NCBI GenBank assembly: GCA_035439445.1 | Contig: DAORKG010000012.1 | Coordinates: 1-64,000 of the forward strand | Length of the DNA stretch: 64,000 nucleotides | From: UBA4416 sp035439445 | GTDB taxonomy: Bacteria > Bacteroidota > Bacteroidia > B-17B0 > Aurantibacillaceae | Direction: 5' to 3' | Part shown: piece after piece, positions 26,127-34,459 of the stretch | Layout: every line of letters begins with the position of its first letter | How positions within the stretch are numbered: position 1 is the stretch's first letter | Program-made: the position numbers and the translations under genes | Notes under the pieces: generated by a model | The model's database searches: none | The model's input: only the letters and a program-made list of their open reading frames with translations | Told to the model about the DNA's origin: nothing

Positions 26127-26156
26127 CAAAGGTATGATTAAAGAAGCTTTTAACAA
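26127..26156 (-). promoter_or_regulatory. Canonical Bacteroidota promoter of the SCO gene, near-leaderless
   Basis: On the minus strand TTG (26156-26154), a 19-bp spacer and TACCTTTG (26134-26127) fit the -33/-7 consensus exactly. The predicted start of transcription is at about 26120-26122, on or beside the SCO ATG. The promoter overlaps the first bases of the divergent Kir channel gene. Confidence 0.65.
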
Positions 26157-27075
26157 AAATAAAAGAGAAAGTGCAGAAATTGGTTTTGGTACCAAAAACT
26201 ACAATGAATCTGTACGTTTTTTAAATCAAGATGGCACCGTTAATGTTAAACGAAAGGTCTCTGATAAGCACATTGGTTTTGATTTATACCATTGGTTACT
26301 GGGTATTACATGGACGCAATTTTTTGTGCTTGTTTTTGTGAGTTATGTAGTTGTAAATACATTATTTGCAATTGTTTATTTTTTAATTGGAGCCGATACG
26401 TTTGGAGGCATGGATGTAGGTTCCGGTTCTGAAAAATTTTATCAATTGTTTTTCTTTAGCGCTCAAACTCTAACCACAGTAGGTTATGGTCATATATATC
26501 CTAATAGTGTTTTTACTAGTACAGTATCTTCTATTGAGTCGATGCTGGGTTTAATGGGATTTGCACTTGTTACCGGTATTTTATATGGTCGTTTTTCTAA
26601 ACCTAAAGCAGACTTGCAATATAGTAATGGAGCGGTAGTTGCTCCTTATAGAGATATTACAGGTTTTATGTTTAGGGTAGCAAATAAAAAACAAAACGAA
26701 TTAATAGAAACCGAATGTCAAGTTATTTTAGCGATTAATAATCCTGATACTCAACGTCGTGATTTTCATTTTTTAGAGCTTGAAAGAAGTAAATTAAATT
26801 TATTACCTTTTACTTGGACAGTGGTTCATCCAATAGATGATAAAAGTCCTTTGCAAGGCTTGACCGAACATGATTTAAAGCATAGAGATGCTGAGTTCAT
26901 TATTTTAATTAAATCAATTACGGATACCTATTTTCAAACAGTATATTCCCGAATGTCATACAAGGCTTCTGAAATAATTTGGAACGCAAAATTTGTTCCA
27001 ATGAAACAAATGCCCCATAAAGATGGAAGTATATCCATTAATTTACAGGATATTCATTCTTATGATAAATTATAA
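26134..27075 (+). CDS. Inward-rectifier (KirBac-type) potassium channel
   Basis: This 313-residue protein has two transmembrane helices (about 60-85 and 130-150) around a pore loop with the selectivity filter TVGYG at residues 115-119 (TLTTVGYGHIYP). A slide-helix region precedes TM1, and a C-terminal beta-rich cytoplasmic domain contains VVHPIDDKSPL and YSRMSYKASEIIW, as in Kir channels. It conducts K+ across the inner membrane. The start overlaps the promoter of the divergent SCO gene. Confidence 0.92.
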   Translation: MIKEAFNKNKRESAEIGFGTKNYNESVRFLNQDGTVNVKRKVSDKHIGFDLYHWLLGITWTQFFVLVFVSYVVVNTLFAIVYFLIGADTFGGMDVGSGSEKFYQLFFFSAQTLTTVGYGHIYPNSVFTSTVSSIESMLGLMGFALVTGILYGRFSKPKADLQYSNGAVVAPYRDITGFMFRVANKKQNELIETECQVILAINNPDTQRRDFHFLELERSKLNLLPFTWTVVHPIDDKSPLQGLTEHDLKHRDAEFIILIKSITDTYFQTVYSRMSYKASEIIWNAKFVPMKQMPHKDGSISINLQDIHSYDKL

Positions 27076-27090
27076 TAAGATAAATTATTT

Positions 27091-27483
27091 TTAAAGTTTT
27101 CTGTATGCTTCGGCATCTCCATACTCCAAAAAGTCTTTATGGTGTGCCGGAGCATGAAAGTTTGGATCTTGTTGATGTTTTATGCCGCACCAATATTTTT
27201 CGGTTTCTCCGGCAATGGTTGAAACATAATGCAATAAACCATTTACATAGCCACAATACATACAGTTAAGTTTTTCAAAAGCATCCAAGTAGGATAATTT
27301 ATGTCGGTCTATTTTTATGTATTCGCTTCTTTTTACATATGGTATACCGTAAGCCCAAAAGCAAATGCGGTGATAAATTTCAACCCAAATATCTAAAACA
27401 ACAATTGGAATGATTAAACTGTAAATAACTGGCATTACAGGTATTTGAAAGATGATACGATTTTTATGTTGCTTTGATTTCAT
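27091..27483 (-). CDS. Conserved-looking membrane-associated hypothetical protein
   Basis: This 130-residue protein, read from ATG 27483, has one hydrophobic segment (MPVIYSLIIPIVVLDIWVEI). A soluble part follows with CMYCGY, YWCGIKHQQDPNFHAPAHH and several His residues, a possible metal site. A longer frame to 27537 would run through the phaC terminator and is rejected. I cannot name a family. It converges with the Kir channel gene. Confidence 0.65.
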   Translation of the reverse strand: MKSKQHKNRIIFQIPVMPVIYSLIIPIVVLDIWVEIYHRICFWAYGIPYVKRSEYIKIDRHKLSYLDAFEKLNCMYCGYVNGLLHYVSTIAGETEKYWCGIKHQQDPNFHAPAHHKDFLEYGDAEAYRKL

Positions 27484-27524
27484 AATTGAAAAATAATTTA
27501 CCGTTATGATAAATTTTAAAATAT

Positions 27525-27554
27525 AAATCCCCTCCAATTTTTTGAAGGGGATTT
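27525..27554 (-). terminator. Terminator downstream of phaC
   Basis: An AAATCCCCT/AGGGGATTT stem lies 20-49 bp beyond the phaC stop, with a T-rich run after it on the minus strand. Confidence 0.7.
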
Positions 27555-27573
27555 AGTTTGTTGTTATAAATTA

Positions 27574-28620
27574 TTAGTCTCTCTTCTTTAACCAATTGGT
27601 TACAGCAGGGGCTAATTCTTTTTGAGATTTGCTTCCCACAAACACTCCAATGTGCCCGCCTTTAAAACTGTACAGCTCTTTATCTTTACTTCCTACGTAA
27701 TCGTTCAAAGGAATAGTAGCTGCAGGAGGTACTAAGTGGTCTTCAGTAGCATATATGTTTAATAAGTTGCTGGTTAAGTTTTTTAAGTTTACTTTTTTAC
27801 CACCAACTTCTAATTCTCCTTTAATCAATTTGTTTTCTTGATATAAATCTTTCATAAACTCTTTAAAACATTGTCCTGCTTGGTCTGGGCTCTCGCTAAT
27901 CCATTTTTCCATGCGTAAAAAATTCATCAGCTTATCTTTATCGTCTAATGAGTTGGTTAAAGTTTGCTGTTTTTGTAACTTCATCATAGGTTTCAACATA
28001 TCAAAACCTTGATTTAAAAAGTCTCCAGGAATTAAACCACCAAAACCTTCCACAATTTTATCAAAGTCCATGTCCTTACTCCAACGGAATAATAAACCAT
28101 CGTTAGTGCTAAAATCAATAGGTGTAACATGTGTTACTAAATTTTTCACCTTGTTTGGATATAGTGAACTATAGATAACACTTAATGTACCTCCTTGGCA
28201 AATACTTAAGATATTGATTTTTTCAATTCTGTTTTTCTTTCTAATAAAATCAACACAGTTATTAATGTATGTATTTACATAATCATCAATGCTTAAATAT
28301 TTATCAACCTTTGTAGGATTTCCCCAGTCAATTAAATACACATCTAATCCTGCGTCAAGTAAGTTTCTGATGTAACTTCTGTCAGGTTGTATATCTAGCA
28401 TTTTATAGGTGTTTACTAAGGCGTATACAATTAATACAGGCGTTTTGTAGCTCGGCTCAGTCGCTCTGTCATATCTGTAAAGCGTTAGCTTATCTTCACT
28501 ATATACAGCTGTTTTAGGAGAAGTAGCAATATCTACTTCTTTTATTTCACTAAAAGTTTCATAGCTCTTCATTAATTTCGAGCTCATATTTTGCATTTCT
28601 TCAACTAACTTTTTTTCCAT
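27574..28620 (-). CDS. phaC: Class III polyhydroxyalkanoate synthase subunit PhaC
   Basis: This 348-residue alpha/beta hydrolase fold protein has the PHA synthase nucleophile Cys141 in the lipase-like box SICQGG, Asp294 (EDHLVPP) and His323 (GGHIGVFVG). The length of about 350 residues fits class III synthases, which work with PhaE. It polymerises (R)-3-hydroxyacyl-CoA into storage polyester on granules. The phaE gene lies just upstream on the same strand, and phaJ and phaB are divergent, forming a complete precursor-and-polymer set apart from beta-ketothiolase. Confidence 0.93.
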   Translation of the reverse strand: MEKKLVEEMQNMSSKLMKSYETFSEIKEVDIATSPKTAVYSEDKLTLYRYDRATEPSYKTPVLIVYALVNTYKMLDIQPDRSYIRNLLDAGLDVYLIDWGNPTKVDKYLSIDDYVNTYINNCVDFIRKKNRIEKINILSICQGGTLSVIYSSLYPNKVKNLVTHVTPIDFSTNDGLLFRWSKDMDFDKIVEGFGGLIPGDFLNQGFDMLKPMMKLQKQQTLTNSLDDKDKLMNFLRMEKWISESPDQAGQCFKEFMKDLYQENKLIKGELEVGGKKVNLKNLTSNLLNIYATEDHLVPPAATIPLNDYVGSKDKELYSFKGGHIGVFVGSKSQKELAPAVTNWLKKRD

Positions 28621-28677
28621 AGAACTTTTTTATATTCCGTTAAGATACAATGTTTTTATTTTATAAAAAATCAAATT

Positions 28678-28710
28678 AAAAAAAGGCTGCCCACAAACAC
28701 ATTGGCAGCC
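28678..28710 (-). terminator. Hairpin with U tract between phaE and phaC
   Basis: GGCTGCC paired with GGCAGCC (28685-28691 and 28704-28710), followed by a run of T on the minus strand. It can act as a terminator or attenuator that lowers phaC relative to phaE transcript. Confidence 0.7.
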
Positions 28711-28742
28711 CTTCCTATTATTGTGCTATGAACACAAGTGAT

Positions 28743-30122
28743 TTATTTCTTTTTTGCTTTAGCTCCGGCTCCCTCTTCAAATAACTCTACTGAAGCAGCA
28801 TTTTGCATAGCTAATTTAGTTTGTAAATCTTTTACTGTTTTTTTAAGATCGTGCATAGTTTTGTAAATTTCTTCTAGCTCGCTCTTAAATGCAATTGGAT
28901 ATTGCTCAAATACATTTTCAAATTGTTTCTCGAAATGTTTTTTTACATCCATGCTTAAGTTTAATGCTTCAGCTTTTACCTTGCTAAACTCGTCAGTAGC
29001 AAATAATTCAGAAAACATTTTTTCGTTAGTTTTAACCCACTCGTTATATAATTCGGTTGGAGTTGGCATTGTAAAGTTGCCAGCTTGCATGTTTTTATAT
29101 TTTTCTTGAGTTTCTTTTGCTAACTCTTCCATTGAAGTTTGCATTGTTTTATACAATTGAGATTGTAACTCAGCTTGTTTAATGCTATATTCAGTTACTT
29201 TATCTAATAAAGCAATCGTAGCTTCAACGTTTTCTTTCTCTTTTCCTGGATTAGCTAATTTTAATAATGGTTCAAATGTTTTACCAAATACATTATTCAT
29301 TTTAGCATATAAATCTTTCATATGCTCAGAGTCACCAGAAAATAATTCAGGGAATTGAGCAGACATATTTTTCATTTGCTCGTAATATTCTTTTCCTAAT
29401 CCGTTTTGATTAACAAAGAAATTATGCATTTGCTTAGTAGCATTATCAAATACCTCTTTTAAAGAAGCATTATTAAAAAATGAACCGAAAATTTGTTCAG
29501 TCATTTTTTTGTAATTTTCTTGAGAGTAAATGTTTTTCCAAGTCTCTGCGCTAAAATCAGAGTTTTTAATAGCAGTCATCATTGGTTGAAACATTTCTTG
29601 CACTTTCATATACATTTGTCCACCCTCAAACATGTTTTTAAACATGTCTGCATTAAATGGATTTTTAATATTTTGAGAGAATGTATCGTATGAAGTATTA
29701 ATTGTGTTCATCCAGCTGTTGTAAATGTTTGTCCACGCATTATTCATAGTAGCAAAGCTATTATTGTAATCATTTACATTTTTACCGTAGTTAACCATTG
29801 AGTTGTAAATGCTTTGGTTGAAATCTGTCATTTGTTTCATAGCATTCATTTGTTGGTTATACCAGTTTTTTAAGAATTCCTCAGGTTTTGAGTTATTATT
29901 CATAAATGGATTTGATCCAAAAGGGTTATTGTTATTAGCATTCATACCGCTAAACATAGCAGCTTGTTTTTCCATCATATCTTTATAGATGGATTGACTC
30001 TCAGTCATAAAGTTGCCATTAGCAAATGCTGATTGAAATTTCTTTGCAGAATCCATCCAAGTGTTCATTGCATTAGCCTGAGCATCCATCATGTTGTCGA
30101 TAATTGGGTTGTTTGTTTTCAT
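28743..30122 (-). CDS. phaE: Class III PHA synthase subunit PhaE, extended
   Basis: This 459-residue protein is strongly Met/Asn/Gln-rich and predicted helical. The C-terminal third has the PhaE signature LYNEWVKTNEKMFSELFATD, later FKSELEEIYKTMHDLKKTVK. It ends in a Lys-rich tail (AKAKKK). PhaE activates and stabilises PhaC on the granule and resembles phasins. It seems longer than usual PhaE proteins because of extra N-terminal repeats rich in MN and NNW motifs. It lies upstream of phaC with a hairpin in between. Confidence 0.85.
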   Translation of the reverse strand: MKTNNPIIDNMMDAQANAMNTWMDSAKKFQSAFANGNFMTESQSIYKDMMEKQAAMFSGMNANNNNPFGSNPFMNNNSKPEEFLKNWYNQQMNAMKQMTDFNQSIYNSMVNYGKNVNDYNNSFATMNNAWTNIYNSWMNTINTSYDTFSQNIKNPFNADMFKNMFEGGQMYMKVQEMFQPMMTAIKNSDFSAETWKNIYSQENYKKMTEQIFGSFFNNASLKEVFDNATKQMHNFFVNQNGLGKEYYEQMKNMSAQFPELFSGDSEHMKDLYAKMNNVFGKTFEPLLKLANPGKEKENVEATIALLDKVTEYSIKQAELQSQLYKTMQTSMEELAKETQEKYKNMQAGNFTMPTPTELYNEWVKTNEKMFSELFATDEFSKVKAEALNLSMDVKKHFEKQFENVFEQYPIAFKSELEEIYKTMHDLKKTVKDLQTKLAMQNAASVELFEEGAGAKAKKK

Positions 30123-30368
30123 TTTTTGAACTTATTTGATATATATAATTTAGTAAATTCGTCTTAAAGCCTGAAAATCAATATTTTAAGGACTTGTTTT
30201 AAATTTCGCTGCAAATGTCGTCATTTTTTCCGATACGTGTCAAGTAAATTCGTATTATTTTTGTGTTAAATTGTCGTAAAATTTATTTAGTTGGTCTAAA
30301 TCGAAATAAGTTTTATAAAACTTGACATTGTGATATTTTTTTTTGAAAATTACTAAAAACTAAGCCCT

Positions 30369-30773
30369 ATGATAGAAACTGGACAAACCTACACACATGA
30401 CTTTAAATTTACACAAGACGAAGTAAATCGTTTTGCAGAAGTAACAGGAGATAAAAATCCTGTACATATTGATGCTGATTTTGCAGCAAAAACAATGTTC
30501 AAAAAACCAATTATGCACGGTATGCTAGGTGCAGCGTTATTTAGCAAAGTATTTGGTGTATTATTTCCGGGCGAAGGAACAATATATTTAAAACAATCCT
30601 TGAGTTTCCTAAAACCCATGTATGTGGAAGTAGAATATGAAGCTGTTTTTACGGTAAGAGAAGTTTTAAAAGATAAGCATCGTGCCGTTATCGAAACTTT
30701 AATTAAGGATAAAACAACAGGAAATGTTTGTACTAGTGGCGAAGCTACAGTTATGAATGTTGAGAAAATATAG
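30369..30773 (+). CDS. phaJ: MaoC-like (R)-specific enoyl-CoA hydratase
   Basis: This 134-residue hot-dog fold protein has the R-hydratase motif with catalytic Asp and His: FAEVTGDKNPVHIDADFA, followed by KPIMHGMLGAALFSK. PhaJ-type enzymes turn enoyl-CoA from beta-oxidation into (R)-3-hydroxyacyl-CoA for PHA synthesis. It is transcribed divergently from phaE across a 246-bp AT-rich region and precedes phaB, which supports the role. Confidence 0.88.
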   Translation: MIETGQTYTHDFKFTQDEVNRFAEVTGDKNPVHIDADFAAKTMFKKPIMHGMLGAALFSKVFGVLFPGEGTIYLKQSLSFLKPMYVEVEYEAVFTVREVLKDKHRAVIETLIKDKTTGNVCTSGEATVMNVEKI

Positions 30774-30850
30774 TTTACCATATTTTAATAATTACATAAC
30801 ATTTACCGAATTGAAATTCCTTAATTCTGCACTTTAATAAAACTAGTCTC

Positions 30851-31597
30851 ATGGAAAAATCAAATAAACGAACCGTATTAATTACTGGAGCAACAGGTGG
30901 TTTAGGAACTGCTATGTGTAAAGAATTATATAAAGATGGTTACACAGTTGTTGGTAATTATCACACCAAAGAAAAAGCTGATAAGTGGATGGCTCAGATG
31001 AAATCTGAGGGATTTGATATCGAATTGTTTTATGGAGATGTAAGTGATTATGAAAGTACAGGTAAAATGATTTCTGCCATCGAAGCAAAATACGGGCATA
31101 TTGATACATTAGTTAACAATGCCGGCATTACTCGTGATGGGCGATTAATAAACATGAAACCGGAAGACTGGCATGCGGTTATTAATACAAATTTAAACTC
31201 AGTATTTAATTGCACCCGACAAGTTATTCAAGGAATGATTGATCGAAATTTTGGAAGAATTATTAATATTTCATCTGTTAACGGTCAACGTGGACAATTT
31301 GGTCAAACTAATTATTCGGCAGCTAAAGCAGGTATGCATGGTTTTACAAAGTCACTAGCAATGGAAGTTGCAAAGTATGGCATTACAGTTAATACTATTT
31401 CTCCGGGTTATATTGGTACAGATATGGTAATGGCAGTTCCCGAAAAAGTGCTTAATCAAATTGTAGCTCAAGTACCAATGGGACGTTTGGGAGGGACTCA
31501 TGAAGTTGCTCATTTAGTGTCCTTTTTGGCAAGCGAAGAAACAAGTTTTATAACAGGAGCCAATTATAGTATTAACGGAGGTCAGCACGTATATTAA
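30851..31597 (+). CDS. phaB: Acetoacetyl-CoA reductase
   Basis: This 248-residue SDR protein has TGATGGLG at the N-terminus, NNAGITRD, and the catalytic Ser-Tyr-Lys in NISSVNGQRG and YSAAKAG. The features GQRGQFGQTNYSAAKAGMHG and SPGYIGTDMV are highly typical of PhaB. It reduces acetoacetyl-CoA to (R)-3-hydroxybutyryl-CoA with NADPH. It follows phaJ by 77 bp and is followed by a sensor kinase gene at 18 bp. Confidence 0.93.
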   Translation: MEKSNKRTVLITGATGGLGTAMCKELYKDGYTVVGNYHTKEKADKWMAQMKSEGFDIELFYGDVSDYESTGKMISAIEAKYGHIDTLVNNAGITRDGRLINMKPEDWHAVINTNLNSVFNCTRQVIQGMIDRNFGRIINISSVNGQRGQFGQTNYSAAKAGMHGFTKSLAMEVAKYGITVNTISPGYIGTDMVMAVPEKVLNQIVAQVPMGRLGGTHEVAHLVSFLASEETSFITGANYSINGGQHVY

Positions 31598-31615
31598 ACA
31601 TAATCGGGCGCTTTG

Positions 31616-33031
31616 ATGAAGAAAATAGAAGATATAAAAACTTTAAAGAAGCGCATAAAAGAGTTGGAGAAAGAAAACGCTCTTCTGAAAAAAAAGAAGG
31701 ATATTTTCTATACTTCAAAAAAAACGGTTAAAACTCCCTCAGAAATTGCACCACTTTTTGATAAGGTTTCTGAAATTGTAAAAAGTTATTTCCAAACATT
31801 TAATGCTGATCCAAGTCTATCTAAAATAGAAGTGAATGGGCAGCGTTATGTGTTAATGAGAGCCGAATCGTTAGCGAACGATTTTTTCAAAAATATTTTA
31901 AATTTATATTCAGACAGACCTAAAGAGGAGGCGGTTAAAATTGGACGCAATTTATTGTTTGATTTTGCGCACTTAATTGGAATAGAGGATGGTAAAAACT
32001 TTCATAAAAAAATGAAGTTAAAAGACCCTCTTTCAAAACTATCTGCAGGACCAATTCATTTTGCTTATACAGGTTGGGCTTTTGTAGAGATTTTACCCGA
32101 AAGTAGACCAAGTCCGGATGAGAATTTTTATTTAAAGTATAATCATCCCTTTTCTTTCGAAGCTGATTCATGGATTAAATCAAATGAGCGAACTAATTTC
32201 CCTGTGTGTTCAATGAATGCAGGATATTCATCTGGTTGGTGTGAAGAAAGTTTTGGTATTGAATTAACTGCTGTTGAAATTTCATGTCGGGCAAAAGGAG
32301 ATAAACATTGCACTTTTGTAATGGCGCCTCCACATAAAATTGGAGAATACTTAAGTAAAGAGGAACAAAAAATAAAACAAAAAACCAAGTACGACGTTCC
32401 ATTGTTTTTTGAGAGAAAAAAAACGGAAGAAAAAATAAGCAATACGCTAAAAGAAAAAGAAACACTTTTAAGAGAAATACATCATCGCGTAAAAAATAAT
32501 TTGCAGATTATTTCGAGTTTACTAAAACTGCACGCTGATAAATCTAACGATAGTAAATTTTTGAATTTAGTTGAAGAAAGTCAAAATCGAATAGTGTCAA
32601 TGGCTTTAATACATGAGATGTTATATGCCAATTCTGATTTAAGTAAGATAAATTTTGCTCATTATGCCAAATCATTATTTGAAAAATTACAAAACTCTTA
32701 TAGCAAGCAGGGTGTAAAATTGAAACTTAAAGTTCCTAAGGATTTTTATTTCGAGATCGATAAAATGATTCCTGTTGGCTTAATCATGAATGAATTGTTT
32801 AGTAATTCATTTAAGTATGCCTTCAAAAATAATAAGGGAGAAATAACGATAGCGTATTCAAAAAACATTTTAACTATTTCTGATGACGGAGTTGGTATTT
32901 ACAAAAGTTCTAGCAAAAAAAATACTGCTAGTTTTGGATTGCAATTAATTGATTTATTAGCAGAGCAAATTGATGCGAGTGTTGATATAAATGGCTATAA
33001 AGGAACTACATTTGAGTTTAAGTTTAAATAA
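31616..33031 (+). CDS. Sensor histidine kinase with XylR_N and V4R domains
   Basis: This 471-residue protein is read from ATG 31616, with an in-frame TTG immediately before it. A short coiled coil (residues 1-25) is followed by a XylR_N-like sensor region at about 60-150 (RAESLANDFFKNILNLY). A V4R domain spans about 170-245 (GYSSGWCEESFGIELTAVEI, then CRAKGDKHCTFVM). A HisKA_2 phosphoacceptor (EIHHRVKNNLQIISSLL) and an HATPase (NELFSNSFKYAF, ISDDGVGI) complete it. XylR_N/V4R domains bind aromatic or hydrocarbon ligands. No membrane segment and no response regulator is adjacent. It is probably cotranscribed with phaB. Confidence 0.85.
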   Translation: MKKIEDIKTLKKRIKELEKENALLKKKKDIFYTSKKTVKTPSEIAPLFDKVSEIVKSYFQTFNADPSLSKIEVNGQRYVLMRAESLANDFFKNILNLYSDRPKEEAVKIGRNLLFDFAHLIGIEDGKNFHKKMKLKDPLSKLSAGPIHFAYTGWAFVEILPESRPSPDENFYLKYNHPFSFEADSWIKSNERTNFPVCSMNAGYSSGWCEESFGIELTAVEISCRAKGDKHCTFVMAPPHKIGEYLSKEEQKIKQKTKYDVPLFFERKKTEEKISNTLKEKETLLREIHHRVKNNLQIISSLLKLHADKSNDSKFLNLVEESQNRIVSMALIHEMLYANSDLSKINFAHYAKSLFEKLQNSYSKQGVKLKLKVPKDFYFEIDKMIPVGLIMNELFSNSFKYAFKNNKGEITIAYSKNILTISDDGVGIYKSSSKKNTASFGLQLIDLLAEQIDASVDINGYKGTTFEFKFK

Positions 33032-33032
33032 G

Positions 33033-33419
33033 TTACATGAAATTATTTTCTTCTTTATAAGCCAGTTTCATAAACTTTAAAACTTCGTCATTCAAATCTT
33101 GTATTTGTAGCATTCTAAAATGATGGTTATACTGATTTTGCCCGGGAACCTGTCCTATTTTCTGAAAACATAAATTGTCTTCATATAATTGTTTAAAAGG
33201 GAATACCACATGTATAAAATTTTTTCCTAATTGTGTTATCCAGGCAATTCGTTTGTTGTTATTGCTAATACCAATCATGGTTTTAGTAGCTTCTATTTTT
33301 ATTTCTCCAATTTTCGAAAATTCATTTACAAAATGGTTAAGTAACAGTAAAGTATGTTCAGACTTTCCTGCTAAAAATTTTGTAACTTCTTTGTTGTATA
33401 CAATAGAATAAGCCATCAT
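33033..33419 (-). CDS. DUF5655-like small protein
   Basis: This 128-residue soluble protein looks like the DUF5655 family of small alpha/beta proteins (KIEATKTMIGISNNNKRIAW, FIHVVFPFKQ). Function is unknown; family identity is by overall appearance only. It converges with the histidine kinase gene, one base apart. Start could be either of two adjacent Met codons. Confidence 0.6.
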   Translation of the reverse strand: MMAYSIVYNKEVTKFLAGKSEHTLLLLNHFVNEFSKIGEIKIEATKTMIGISNNNKRIAWITQLGKNFIHVVFPFKQLYEDNLCFQKIGQVPGQNQYNHHFRMLQIQDLNDEVLKFMKLAYKEENNFM

Positions 33420-33449
33420 ATAAAGGTAAGGTTTAAACTTTGTAAATAA

Positions 33450-33482
33450 AAAAAAGCCCTGATGTTATTTCAGGGCTTTTTT
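33450..33482 (-). terminator. Terminator of the DoxX-like gene
   Basis: The AGCCCTGA/TCAGGGCT stem is extended by A/T pairs to 13 bp with a 7-nt loop, 10 bp after the stop of the 33492-33863 gene. Confidence 0.85.
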
Positions 33483-33491
33483 GTAATTGAT

Positions 33492-33863
33492 TTATTTAAC
33501 ATCAGAACTGTCAGTATTAAAAAACATCAATTTGTCTTTTAAGAAAACAGCAATCCAAACAATGGTTAAAAAAATTGCAGCAGATGGAGGTTGCGCTGTA
33601 GCAAGCTCAATTGATAGTGCTCCTCCGAGATAAGAACAGATAAGTAAAAAACCTATTTTATAAGTTTTTGGAAATAGAAATAATGCAACAGATAATAATT
33701 CAATAACTCCTAAAAAGCTGATGTAAGATCCTAGGCCGGCTTTTGTTAATCCTGTTACTATTGGTTCTGCTCCTATTAATTTCATTACTGCACTCATAAT
33801 AAGCATTAGCGAAGGAATAATCATTAGAGCAATGGAAATGATACGTTTTGTTTTTGTTGACAT
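33492..33863 (-). CDS. DoxX-like membrane protein
   Basis: This 123-residue protein has four hydrophobic segments in the DoxX-like (DoxX_2) pattern: IISIALMIIPSLMLIMSAVM, then FLGVIELLSVALFLFP, FLLICSYLGGALS and AAIFLTIVWIAVF. These proteins often accompany redox- or electrophile-responsive regulators. It is divergent from an HxlR-type regulator and shares with it a control region containing two copies of a probable operator, so it is likely its main target. Confidence 0.85.
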   Translation of the reverse strand: MSTKTKRIISIALMIIPSLMLIMSAVMKLIGAEPIVTGLTKAGLGSYISFLGVIELLSVALFLFPKTYKIGFLLICSYLGGALSIELATAQPPSAAIFLTIVWIAVFLKDKLMFFNTDSSDVK

Positions 33864-33889
33864 ATAATTTTGTTTTTAAGTTAATAACG

Positions 33890-33897
33890 CAAAGCTA
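33890..33897 (-). promoter_or_regulatory. -7 box of the DoxX-like gene
   Basis: TAGCTTTG on the minus strand matches TAnnTTTG, with a predicted leader of about 20 nt to ATG 33863. The -33 region falls inside operator copy 1. Confidence 0.5.
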
Positions 33898-33906
33898 TGG
33901 TAATTA

Positions 33907-33925
33907 GGTATGCTTTTGATACTAC
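33907..33925. promoter_or_regulatory. Probable HxlR operator, copy 1
   Basis: GGTATGCTTTTGATACTAC contains inverted half-sites GTAT/ATAC. It covers the -33 region of the DoxX gene promoter and is nearly identical to copy 2. Confidence 0.55.
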
Positions 33926-33941
33926 TTTCCTAAATGATATC

Positions 33942-33961
33942 GGTATACTTTTGGATACTAC
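33942..33961. promoter_or_regulatory. Probable HxlR operator, copy 2
   Basis: GGTATACTTTTGGATACTAC repeats copy 1 in the same orientation, 35 bp away. It is next to the -33 region of the hxlR-type gene, consistent with autoregulation. Confidence 0.55.
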
Positions 33962-33987
33962 TATGAAAAAGAAAGCAATGCTAGTTG

Positions 33988-33995
33988 TATATTTG
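33988..33995 (+). promoter_or_regulatory. -7 box of the HxlR-type regulator gene
   Basis: TATATTTG matches TAnnTTTG, 18 bp before ATG 34014. The -33 region has no exact TTG. Confidence 0.45.
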
Positions 33996-34013
33996 TGACA
34001 TAAAACTGTATAC

Positions 34014-34394
34014 ATGGAGTCTTGCGAACACGATAAAAGAAAATGCCCATCGCATTTATCAACTACTGAATGCACTAAACAATTACTACCTGTAAAAGAT
34101 GCCTTAGATATTTTAAGTGGAAAGTGGAAACTGCAAATTATTTTGTCGCTTACCTTTGGTAAAAAAAGGTTCAAACAAATTCAGAGAGAAATACCGGGTT
34201 TAACACCTAAAATGTTATCTAAAGAATTAAAGGAGTTAGAAATAAACGAATTAGCAAGTCGACATGTTTATGATACCTTGCCTGTTACTGTTGAGTACGA
34301 ATTAACGCCTTATGGTAAAACTTTAAAACCATTAATTGGAGAACTTCATAAGTGGGGAACGAAACATAGGAAGAGGATTATTGCAAGGGGGTAA
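34014..34394 (+). CDS. HxlR-family transcriptional regulator
   Basis: This 126-residue winged-helix regulator has the family pattern DILSGKWKLQIILSLTFGKK, FKQIQREIPGLTPKMLSKEL and VEYELTPYGKTLKPLIGEL. Three cysteines (4, 11, 20) crowd the N-terminus. HxlR-family regulators such as YodB or QorR sense oxidants or quinones through an N-terminal Cys, so redox sensing is plausible. It diverges from a DoxX-like gene, with a duplicated operator-like motif between them. Confidence 0.9.
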   Translation: MESCEHDKRKCPSHLSTTECTKQLLPVKDALDILSGKWKLQIILSLTFGKKRFKQIQREIPGLTPKMLSKELKELEINELASRHVYDTLPVTVEYELTPYGKTLKPLIGELHKWGTKHRKRIIARG

Positions 34395-34429
34395 TTAGGT
34401 GTATAATATTACTATATCTAGAAAAAAAG

Positions 34430-34437
34430 TATTTTTG
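34430..34437 (+). promoter_or_regulatory. -7 box of the GloVer-repeat gene
   Basis: TATTTTTG matches TAnnTTTG, 22 bp before ATG 34460. No clear -33 TTG. Confidence 0.35.
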
Positions 34438-34459
34438 TCCAAAATAGAATTAAATAAAA

